Of a stretch of 64,000 bases of DNA, positions 9,754-18,419 are shown in pieces. A program made the position numbers and the translations under genes. Under the pieces are notes generated by a model that made no database searches, was not told the DNA's origin, and saw only the letters and a program-made list of their open reading frames with translations. This DNA is from Roseateles_C aquae (GTDB lineage Bacteria > Pseudomonadota > Gammaproteobacteria > Burkholderiales > Burkholderiaceae_C): assembly GCF_032337115.1 (NCBI RefSeq), contig NZ_JAVXZY010000006.1, positions 248,001 to 312,000 on the forward strand, written 5' to 3'. Each line of letters starts with the position of its first letter. Positions within the stretch are counted from its first letter, which is position 1.

Positions 9754-10383
9754 TCAGGCCGGTAGCGGCTCGGTCTGCAGCAAGGCGGCAATCTGCTCGC
9801 GCGCCTGTGCCAGCCCGCGGGCCTCCGCCTCCGGCCCCATGTTCAGGCCTTCGGCATAGATGAAGCTGATGTCGCTCATGCCCAGAAAGCCCAGCACCGT
9901 CTTCAGGTAAGGCACCATGGTGTCGCTGGGCTGGTCGCGGTAGATGCCGCCGCGGGTCAGCACCACATAGACCTTCTTGCCACCGAGCAGGCCTTCGGGA
10001 CCGTTGGCGGTGTAGCGGAAGGTGACGCCGGCCTTGGCGACGGCATCGATCCAGTGCTTCAGCTGTGCCGGAATGCCGAAATTGATCATCGGCACGGCCA
10101 GTACCAGGGTGTCCACGCCACGCAACTGCTCGATCAAGGCCATGTCCTGGGCCACTCGCGCGGCCTGCTCGGCACTGCGCTGCTCGGCCGGGGTGAACAG
10201 CGCTTGCAGCGTCGCCTCGTCGAGCTCGGGCAACTGCTGCTGGCCCAGATCGAGCAATTGCAACTGGCTGTCGGCGTCGCTGGCGCGCAGGCCGGCCACG
10301 AGTTCGTCAGCCAGGCGGGTGGAGTAGGAGCCCTGGCCCTGATGGACACGGCGGGCGCTGGAATTGATTTGCAGGATGTTCAT
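9754..10383 (-). CDS. azoR: FMN-dependent NADH-azoreductase
   Basis: This 209-residue flavodoxin-fold enzyme begins MNILQINSSARR, the family FMN phosphate loop. It carries VLAVPMINFGIPAQLKHWID and VVLTRGGIY, typical of AzoR/AcpD. It reduces quinones and azo bonds with NADH as a cytoplasmic homodimer. An AAGGAAG site lies just upstream of the ATG at 10383. The frame extends to 10854 only by running antisense to the neighbouring LysR gene. The divergent LysR regulator starts about 100 bases away and is the likely controller. Confidence 0.93.
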   Translation of the reverse strand: MNILQINSSARRVHQGQGSYSTRLADELVAGLRASDADSQLQLLDLGQQQLPELDEATLQALFTPAEQRSAEQAARVAQDMALIEQLRGVDTLVLAVPMINFGIPAQLKHWIDAVAKAGVTFRYTANGPEGLLGGKKVYVVLTRGGIYRDQPSDTMVPYLKTVLGFLGMSDISFIYAEGLNMGPEAEARGLAQAREQIAALLQTEPLPA

Positions 10384-10461
10384 CGCGGTCTTCCTTGTCG
10401 GTGGTCGATGGATGAACTGTATTGACAGCAACCAAGCACCGGAAGCCACGAATCTGGATAA

Positions 10462-10485
10462 GATCGTTCCATCAAAGGAACAATC
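10462..10485. promoter_or_regulatory. Candidate LysR operator
   Basis: GATCGTTCC and GGAACAATC face each other across the six bases ATCAAA, matching in eight of nine positions. The dyad abuts the LysR start codon and lies in the azoR/lysR divergent gap, which fits autoregulation and control of azoR. Confidence 0.5.
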
Positions 10486-11430
10486 ATGAGTCTGGATGCC
10501 GACGATCTGCTGGTTTTCGCCCGGGTGATGGAGGCCGGCAGCTTCAGCCGCGCGGCCGAACGGCTGCACTGGCCGAAGTCCAGCGTGTCGCGCCGGATCG
10601 CCGCGCTGGAACAGCGACTGGGTGAAAAGCTGCTGCAACGCAGCACCCGCAGCCTGACGCTGACCGAGTTCGGCAGCGGGGTGCTGGAGCATGCCAAGGC
10701 CTTGTCCGCCGAGGTGGATGGGGCGCTGGCACTGGCCTTGCACCGGCAACAACGACCACGTGGCCGTCTGCGCGTTTCGATGCCCGGGGATTTCGCCAAT
10801 CAGGTGCTGGCCGGGATGTTGTCGCGTTTCGTGCTCGACTATCCCGAGGTGCAATTGGAGCTGGACCTGTCACCACGGCGTGTCGATCTGGTCGCCGAGG
10901 GTTTCGATCTGGCGGTGCGCATGGGCGAACTCCCCGAAGACAGCCAGTTGGCGGCGCGTAGGCTGGCGCTGTTCATCACCGGCCTCTACGCCTCGCCGGG
11001 CTATCTGGCCCGCCACGGCGAACCGCAATTGCCCGAGGCGCTGAGCAGCATGCACGGATTGATGATCCTGGGACGGTCCGGCGAGGCGCTGCCCTGGCAT
11101 TTGATCAAGGGGGAAGGCGCAGCACAGCGAAGCTGGCGCGGCATGCCATCGCAACGGAGTCTGGTCAATGCACCGGACATGCTGCTGCGCATGGCCTGTG
11201 CCGATGTTGGCATTGCGGCCGTCGGCGCCCACTTTGCCCAGCCGCTGGTCGACGAGGGCCGGCTATTGCGCGTGCTGCCAGATTGGTGCCTGGCGCCAGT
11301 GCCCTGCTGGGCGGTCTTCCCTGAACGGCGCCTGATGCCCTTGCGCACCCGGCTGTTCCTAGAAGCGATGAGCGCGGCGCTGGCGCCCTGCCAGGGCCAG
11401 GTCCAGCCGAACCCAGTTACTCCACGCTGA
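10486..11430 (+). CDS. LysR-family transcriptional regulator
   Basis: This 314-residue protein has an N-terminal winged helix-turn-helix (residues ~4-62, with SFSRAAERLHWPKSSVSRRI). A type-2 periplasmic-binding-like effector domain follows (~90-300). The sequence is of the CrgA/DmlR-like subgroup, often found next to a flavin or quinone reductase they control. It is divergent from azoR. Its last 14 bases overlap, tail to tail, the stop of the TonB-domain gene. The effector is unknown; quinones or other electrophiles are a reasonable guess from the neighbour. Confidence 0.9.
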   Translation: MSLDADDLLVFARVMEAGSFSRAAERLHWPKSSVSRRIAALEQRLGEKLLQRSTRSLTLTEFGSGVLEHAKALSAEVDGALALALHRQQRPRGRLRVSMPGDFANQVLAGMLSRFVLDYPEVQLELDLSPRRVDLVAEGFDLAVRMGELPEDSQLAARRLALFITGLYASPGYLARHGEPQLPEALSSMHGLMILGRSGEALPWHLIKGEGAAQRSWRGMPSQRSLVNAPDMLLRMACADVGIAAVGAHFAQPLVDEGRLLRVLPDWCLAPVPCWAVFPERRLMPLRTRLFLEAMSAALAPCQGQVQPNPVTPR

Positions 11431-12187
11431 ACCCGACTTCGACGGTAGCCTCGCGCGCCTTGGGGATGGCCGCGAAGCGCCATTGCTGAACAGCCGCCAC
11501 CGCCGACTGGCTGAGTTTCTTGTTCGAGGTCTCGACAGGCTCCGCCTTGGTGACCCGCCCATCCGGCTGCACCACGAATCGCACCAGCACACGGCCGGTT
11601 CTCAGTGAATTGATCAACTGCCGCGGAATCTCTGGCTCGACTCTGCTGATCAAGCGCAGCGGGACTTCGGCTTCCGGCACCGGATCCACGCGCGGCGCCT
11701 GCGGCGTGGCCTGCGGCGCCACCGCCAGCAACTGCGCCGCGGGCGCCGGTGCAGGTGCAGGTGCTGCTGCAGTTGCAGGCGCCGGCGCCGCCTCCACCTT
11801 GGCCTGCTGTACCGGCGCGGCTTCCGGCTGCGGAGCCGGCTCGGCCGCCACCACGGTTTCACGTACCGTGCTGTCGCGCGACAGCGCGGCGGCCTGGTTG
11901 ACTTCGTTATTGGCGCGCGGCGTCGCAGCAGTCTTCGTCACCGGCCGGGCCGCCGGCGCAGGCGCCGGAGCGGGCGCGGCCGCGGCAGAGCCGGGACGCG
12001 GTGATTTGTCGGCGTGGAACTTGATCCACTGAAAGACCTTGTCGGCATCGCGCTTGGCGCGCTCGGCGTCGGTCATTGCGCCGGCCTTGGCGCCGGGATC
12101 GGCGGTTTGCGCCTGCAGAGGCTGACTCAGCAACAGCTGACAGCCGACCACCAACGCACTCGCGGCAAACGACTTTTTCAGACTCAT
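11417..12187 (-). CDS. Periplasmic TonB C-terminal-domain protein
   Basis: This is a 256-residue protein. It begins with a signal peptide (MSLKKSFAASALVVGCQLLLS...QAQ), followed by an Ala/Pro-rich stretch at ~70-175 that would span the periplasm. A TonB-like C-terminal domain (~180-256) carries RVEPEIPRQLINSLRTGRV and VQQWRF. It lacks the N-terminal membrane anchor of true TonB, and no ExbB or ExbD is adjacent. It is therefore more likely a stand-alone energy- or stress-related periplasmic protein than the main TonB. A strong GGAGGGGG site precedes the ATG at 12187. Confidence 0.8.
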   Translation of the reverse strand: MSLKKSFAASALVVGCQLLLSQPLQAQTADPGAKAGAMTDAERAKRDADKVFQWIKFHADKSPRPGSAAAAPAPAPAPAARPVTKTAATPRANNEVNQAAALSRDSTVRETVVAAEPAPQPEAAPVQQAKVEAAPAPATAAAPAPAPAPAAQLLAVAPQATPQAPRVDPVPEAEVPLRLISRVEPEIPRQLINSLRTGRVLVRFVVQPDGRVTKAEPVETSNKKLSQSAVAAVQQWRFAAIPKAREATVEVGFSVE

Positions 12188-12346
12188 CAGGATTCCCCCT
12201 CCAACAGCACAGCGCTCATGGCGCGGCTTCAAGCTAACCGGCGGGTACAGCGTCTAGGCGCCCCACCGTGCTGCCAGACCACAGCAGCGAAGAGGCAGTT
12301 TAAACACCGTACCTCAATGAAACGCTGCGGGATTTCCCGTGAGCAG

Positions 12347-12365
12347 TTGTAAGGCGCGTTTACAA
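12347..12365. promoter_or_regulatory. TTGTAA-7-TTACAA palindrome
   Basis: TTGTAA at 12347-12352 and TTACAA at 12360-12365 form a perfect six-base dyad separated by seven bases, about 90 bases before the riboswitch. It may be an operator for the TonB-domain gene or the thiamine operon. The rest of 12188-12436 shows no gene or repeat. Confidence 0.25.
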
Positions 12366-12436
12366 AGTCACGCATTCACAACAGTTGCCTGCGGGCTTTC
12401 AAGCAGCATGCGCCTCTGGCAAAGCGCTATAGTCGC

Positions 12437-12557
12437 GGCTTCGCTCCGGGGAGCCCTGCGCCGCGTTGGCTGATTGATTTGACGCGTCGGGCTGAGATGT
12501 GGTGGAAGCCACGGACCCGCTGAACTTGATCCGGTTGATACCGGCGTAAGAAGAGCC
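12437..12557 (+). promoter_or_regulatory. TPP riboswitch (thi box) upstream of thiC
   Basis: The conserved thi-box elements appear in order: CCGGGGAGCC at the 5' side, CTGAGA at ~12492, then ACCCGCTGAACTTGATCCGG and GATACCGGCGTAAG. GGCT at the 5' end can pair with AGCC at the 3' end to close helix P1. Binding of thiamine pyrophosphate would lower expression of the thi operon. A -10-like TATAGT at 12428-12433 would start transcription right at the aptamer, though no good -35 box was found. The leader continues about 200 bases to thiC. Confidence 0.95.
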
Positions 12558-12569
12558 TGCACCCTGCTC

Positions 12570-12592
12570 TGTCCAGGGGCGGGCCCTGGACA
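12570..12592 (+). promoter_or_regulatory. Leader hairpin after the TPP aptamer
   Basis: TGTCCAGGG (12570-12578) and CCCTGGACA (12584-12592) form a perfect nine-base stem with a five-base loop. It is only 13 bases past the aptamer and is not followed by a T tract, so it is not a classical terminator. It may be part of the expression platform, for example by exposing or hiding a Rho site. Confidence 0.4.
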
Positions 12593-12753
12593 AGCACCAG
12601 GGCCGATGCCGCAGCCCTGCGCTGCACCATGCATCGACTGCTGCCCGCCCTGTCCTCGGCCCACCTTTGTCGCAAGCAAGCGCACCGCCTGCCCCGCGCC
12701 CGCCACACCGCTCAAGCCCAGCCTCCGGACACCTCATTGCACCCGGAGAGCCC

Positions 12754-14634
<1,881 letters not shown>

Positions 14635-14644
14635 GGAAGCGGCC

Positions 14645-15703
14645 ATGAGCCAGATCGCGATTGCCGGGGCCGGCCTGGTTGGCCGCCTGTTTGCCTGGGC
14701 CCTGGCCCATGCCGGCCACCAGGTGCGGGTGTTCGACGCAAGACCTGGCCCCGAACCGCTGTTCGATGGCCAGGGCGCCGCGGCCTTCACCGCTGCCGGC
14801 ATGTTGAGTCCGCTGGCCGAGCTGGAACAGGCGACCCCGGACATCGCGCGGCTGGGCTGGCGCTCGCTGCAACTCTGGCCGCAGATCTGCGCGGCGCTGA
14901 GCACGCCGGTGCGCTTGCGCCGCGAAGGCAGCCTGCTGCTGGCCCACCGCCAGGACCAGGGCGCCGCAGCGCGTGTGCTCGCGCGGCTGCGCCAGGCCGG
15001 CGCCGGCTTTGCCTTGCCCGAGGCGCTGGAGGCTGCCCAGCTGCAGCAGCTGGAGCCGGCCCTGCACGCGCCGGGCCTGCAGGCCTGGCTGCTGCCCGGT
15101 GAAGGGCTGATCCACCCGCTGCAGGCCATGGCCGCGCTGCATGGCAACAGCCCGGGTGTGGACTGGCAGTGGAACAGCGCCGTCATCGTCGCCCACCACC
15201 ACCGGTTGGAGCTGGCCGATGGCCGTCGCATCGATGCCGACTGGGCCATCGACGCCCGCGGCCTCGGCGCCCGCCCGGCGCTGCCGCTGCGCGGCGTGCG
15301 TGGCGAGGTGGTCGCGCTGGAACTGCCGGCCCATGGCCTGCAAAGGCCGATCCGGCTGATGCACCCGCGGCATCGCATCTATCTGGTGCCGCGCAGCGAA
15401 CACGAGCTGCTGCTGGGCGCCAGCGAGATCGAGAGCGAAGACCGCAGCGCCGTCAGCCTGCAGACCGCCGTCGAGCTGATGGCCGCCGCTCACAGCCTGA
15501 TGCCGCAGCTCGGCGAGGCCCGCATCACGCGGTTGGACCGCAATCTGCGCCCCGCCCTGCCCAGCAATGCACCGCTGAGCGTCGCCGGCACCGGCCTGAT
15601 CCAGCTCAACGGTCTGTACCGCCACGGTTGGCTGCTGGCACCGGCGCTGGTCCAGCAGCTGCTCGAACAAACCGGTCTGGCGACCCTGGAGATTCCGACG
15701 TGA
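14645..15703 (+). CDS. thiO: Glycine oxidase ThiO (FAD-dependent)
   Basis: This 352-residue amino-acid oxidase-family flavoprotein has the dinucleotide-binding motif IAGAGLVGRLFAWALAHAG at its N-terminus. Late in the sequence it has RLDRNLRPALPSNAPL and LIQLNGLYRHGWLLAPAL, typical of DAO-fold glycine oxidases. It converts glycine to dehydroglycine (iminoacetate) for thiazole formation, the aerobic alternative to ThiH. It starts ten bases after thiC. Its stop codon overlaps the thiS start by four bases. Confidence 0.92.
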   Translation: MSQIAIAGAGLVGRLFAWALAHAGHQVRVFDARPGPEPLFDGQGAAAFTAAGMLSPLAELEQATPDIARLGWRSLQLWPQICAALSTPVRLRREGSLLLAHRQDQGAAARVLARLRQAGAGFALPEALEAAQLQQLEPALHAPGLQAWLLPGEGLIHPLQAMAALHGNSPGVDWQWNSAVIVAHHHRLELADGRRIDADWAIDARGLGARPALPLRGVRGEVVALELPAHGLQRPIRLMHPRHRIYLVPRSEHELLLGASEIESEDRSAVSLQTAVELMAAAHSLMPQLGEARITRLDRNLRPALPSNAPLSVAGTGLIQLNGLYRHGWLLAPALVQQLLEQTGLATLEIPT

Positions 15704-15942
15704 AGCCCACCGACCATTACTGCACCACCCTGCCCGCCAGCGTGCACATCCGCCTAGACGATCAGCCCATGGAAGTGCCGGCCGACTGCTCGCTGGCTCA
15801 GCTGCTGAGCCTGCTCGGCCGCGCGCCAGACAGCATCGCCACCGCCCGCAACGGCGACTTCGTGCCTCGCGAGGCGAGGGATCGCACCGTGCTGCTCGAA
15901 GGCGACCAGATCCTGCTGTTCCGCCCAATCGTTGGCGGCTGA
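15700..15942 (+). CDS. thiS: Sulfur carrier protein ThiS
   Basis: This 80-residue beta-grasp protein ends in the required Gly-Gly (PIVGG), which is adenylated and then thiocarboxylated to deliver sulfur to ThiG. ARNGDFVPREARD and LLEGDQILLFRPIVGG match the family. The start is the GTG at 15700, overlapping the thiO stop (GTGA), which makes the protein about 14 residues longer than the usual 66. No better internal start exists. No ThiF adenylyltransferase is in the window. Confidence 0.93.
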   Translation: MKPTDHYCTTLPASVHIRLDDQPMEVPADCSLAQLLSLLGRAPDSIATARNGDFVPREARDRTVLLEGDQILLFRPIVGG

Positions 15943-15965
15943 TCTTCCCGATCTGAAGCGAAGAA

Positions 15966-16760
15966 ATGAACGACCCACTGATCATTGACGGCATCACGCT
16001 GCAAAGCCGCTTCTTCCTCGGCAGCGCCGGCTACCCGAGCCCGCAACAGCTGGAGGCAGCCATCGCCGCGGCCGCACCGGCGGTGCTGACCGTCGGCCTC
16101 AAGCGCACGCTGCAGGCCGCCGGCGACAACGGCTTCATCGCCCAGGTGCTGGCCAGCGCACAGGCGGCCGGCGCGCGGCTGCTGCCCAATACCGCCGGCT
16201 GCCGCAGCGCTCGCGAGGCGGTGGCTCTGGCGCAGATGGCGCGCGAACTCTATGGCACGGCCTGGATCAAGCTGGAGGTGGTCGGCGACGAGCACACGCT
16301 GCAGCCCGATCCCTTCGAGCTGCTCAATGCCGCCACCACGCTGGTGCGCGAGGGCTTCACCGTTTTCCCCTACTGCACCGAGGATCTGATCCTCGGCCGC
16401 CGCCTGCTCGATGCCGGCTGCGCGGTGCTGATGCCCTGGGGCGCGCCGATAGGCTCGGGCCAGGGCCTGGCCAACAAGCCGGGCCTGCGCGTGCTGCGCG
16501 AACGCCTGCCCGAGGCGGTGCTGATCGTCGATGCCGGCCTGGGCGCGCCCTCGCATGCGGCCGAGGCGATGGAGATGGGTTATGACGCGGTGCTGCTGAA
16601 TTCCGCCGTCGCGCAAGCCGCCGATCCGGTGCGCATGGCCGGCGCCTTCCGCGATGCCGTTCGCGCCGGCCGCAACGGCCGCTTGGCCGGCCTGATGGCG
16701 CCACAGGACTTCGCCGTGCCCAGCACGCCGGTCAGCGGCCACGCCTATCTGCTGGGATGA
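15966..16760 (+). CDS. thiG: Thiazole synthase ThiG
   Basis: This 264-residue TIM-barrel enzyme condenses DXP, dehydroglycine and ThiS thiocarboxylate into the thiazole phosphate. It shows the early FLGSAGYPSPQQLEAAI, the Schiff-base Lys in AWIKLEVVGDEHTLQPD, the phosphate site PWGAPIGSGQGLAN and VDAGLGAPSHAAEAMEMGYDAVLLN (read as separate segments). Its ATG is 23 bases after thiS. Its stop overlaps the next start by four bases, so the whole operon is tightly coupled. Confidence 0.96.
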   Translation: MNDPLIIDGITLQSRFFLGSAGYPSPQQLEAAIAAAAPAVLTVGLKRTLQAAGDNGFIAQVLASAQAAGARLLPNTAGCRSAREAVALAQMARELYGTAWIKLEVVGDEHTLQPDPFELLNAATTLVREGFTVFPYCTEDLILGRRLLDAGCAVLMPWGAPIGSGQGLANKPGLRVLRERLPEAVLIVDAGLGAPSHAAEAMEMGYDAVLLNSAVAQAADPVRMAGAFRDAVRAGRNGRLAGLMAPQDFAVPSTPVSGHAYLLG

Positions 16761-18382
16761 GCGTCATGCCAAGTGCGCAAGCCCTGCCCCACCCCAGCCT
16801 GCCCAGCCCCTGGGCCAGCGATGCCCCGTGGGACCAGGACCCGCAACCGCCGGTGATCTGGTCCCTGGCCGGCACCGACAGCGGTGGCGGCGCCGGCCTG
16901 GCCGCCGATGGGCGCGCGGCCGCCGCCTTTGGCGTTCACCTCTGCCCGCTGGTCGCCGCCGTGACCGCCCAGCATTCGCAGGGTGTCGCCGCGGTCTTCC
17001 CCCTGCCGCGCGAACAGATTGAGGCCCAGCTCGATGCCGTGGCCGCCGATCTGCCGCCGCGGGTGATCAAGACCGGCTTGCTGGCCAGCGTCGGCGCCGT
17101 CGAAGCCTTGATCGCTCGGCTGGACGCGCTGCGCCAACAGGGCCCGGTTGAGCTGGTGATCGACCCGGTGCTGGGCGCCAGCGCCGGCGGCGCCGCCTTT
17201 GCCGATGCCGCGCTGCTCAGCGCCTACCGCGAACAGCTGCTGCCGCGTGCCAGCCTCATCACGCCGAACCGCCGCGAGGCCGAACGGCTGCTCAGCCTCG
17301 CGCCGGACAGCACGCCGCTGCCGGCGCTGGCCGCCGGCCTGCGCGCACTCGGCGCGGCCGCCGTCTGCATCACCGGCGGTGACGACCGCGCCACGCCGGG
17401 CACGCAAGACCTGGCCCTCGATTGGATCGATGACGAGCTGCTTGGCCGGCCGCTGCAAGGCTGGCTGGCGCTGCCGCGGCTGCCTTCCACCCACCACCAC
17501 GGCAGCGGCTGCAGTTTTGCCACCGCTGCCGCCGCGGCGCTGGCCCGCGGCTTTGTGCTGGCCGATGCGCTGCTGCTGGCCAAGATGATGGTCTGGTGCG
17601 CCGTGCGTGACGGCCATGCCGCCGGTGCCGGCGCCGGCCCGGTGCGCGCCCGCAGCGGCTTCATCGCCGAGCCGGCGGCGATGCCGGTGATGAGCTTTGG
17701 CAATGAACTGGCTGAGCCCGAGGCCGCTGCAACGCTGGCCCGCTGGGGTCAGGTCTTGCGCGGCGATGCAGCCGCGCTGGACTTTCAGTCGGGGCTCTAC
17801 GGCATCAGCAGCCACGCGGCCCTGCTGGCCGATCTTGCGCCCCAGGCTGCCTTCGCCCATTTGCAGCTGCGCATCAAGGCCCAGCCAGGGCTGGACGACG
17901 CCCCGCTGCGCGCCGAGATCCGCCGCGCGCTGGCAGCTGAAACGCCGGCCTGCCGGGTCTGGATCAATGACCACTGGGCGCTGGCGCTGGATGAAGGCGC
18001 GCAATCGCTGCACCTGGGCCAGGAAGACTGGGCCGCCCTCGGCCGCCACGAACGCCAGCGCCTGCTGGCGCCGGGCCTGCGCCTGGGCCTGTCCAGCCAC
18101 AGCCTGTGGGAGCTGGCGCGCGCGCGCAGCCTGGCGCCCTGCTACATCGCCTGCGGCCCGGTCTGGGCGACGACGACCAAGGACATGCCCTGGCTGCCGC
18201 AAGGCACGGCGCAACTGCGCTGGTGGGTACAGATGGCCGGCCGCCCGGTGGTGGCCATCGGCGGCATCACCACGCCCGGGCGGCTGGGCGAAGCCGCGGC
18301 CAGCGGTGTCGCCGCCGCCTGCCTGGTGCGGGCGCTGGAGCAACCGGGGCTGGAGCGATACCTGGCCGCCTGGCGGGGCTGA
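16757..18382 (+). CDS. thiDE: Fused HMP(-P) kinase ThiD and thiamine-phosphate synthase ThiE
   Basis: This 541-residue two-domain protein starts with a ThiD ribokinase-fold half (~30-310) bearing SLAGTDSGGGAGLAADG, KTGLLAS, and the anion-hole and catalytic region HHHGSGCSFATA. The ThiE half (~330-541) carries WINDHWALALDEGAQSLHLG, CGPVWATTTK and VAIGGIT. Together they phosphorylate HMP-P and join it to thiazole phosphate, completing thiamine phosphate in one polypeptide. The N-terminal ~30 residues are Pro/Ser-rich and variable; a second ATG lies at 16766. It carries two copies of the GGGYCAGGTCTTGC word, at 17404-17417 and 17746-17759, in opposite orientations. Confidence 0.92.
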   Translation: MSVMPSAQALPHPSLPSPWASDAPWDQDPQPPVIWSLAGTDSGGGAGLAADGRAAAAFGVHLCPLVAAVTAQHSQGVAAVFPLPREQIEAQLDAVAADLPPRVIKTGLLASVGAVEALIARLDALRQQGPVELVIDPVLGASAGGAAFADAALLSAYREQLLPRASLITPNRREAERLLSLAPDSTPLPALAAGLRALGAAAVCITGGDDRATPGTQDLALDWIDDELLGRPLQGWLALPRLPSTHHHGSGCSFATAAAAALARGFVLADALLLAKMMVWCAVRDGHAAGAGAGPVRARSGFIAEPAAMPVMSFGNELAEPEAAATLARWGQVLRGDAAALDFQSGLYGISSHAALLADLAPQAAFAHLQLRIKAQPGLDDAPLRAEIRRALAAETPACRVWINDHWALALDEGAQSLHLGQEDWAALGRHERQRLLAPGLRLGLSSHSLWELARARSLAPCYIACGPVWATTTKDMPWLPQGTAQLRWWVQMAGRPVVAIGGITTPGRLGEAAASGVAAACLVRALEQPGLERYLAAWRG

Positions 18383-18419
18383 GCGCGGTTTGAGAAGCGG
18401 CGGTTTTACACTTCCGCCC

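Noticed and set aside
11690..12000. Tandem-like GGTGCAGGTGCAG runs suggestive of a CRISPR or microsatellite
   Set aside because: They encode the Ala/Pro-rich linker of the TonB-domain protein and have no spacer-repeat spacing.
12667..12753. Possible N-terminal extension of ThiC
   Set aside because: The stretch is riboswitch leader. The family start and ribosome site fit the ATG at 12754.
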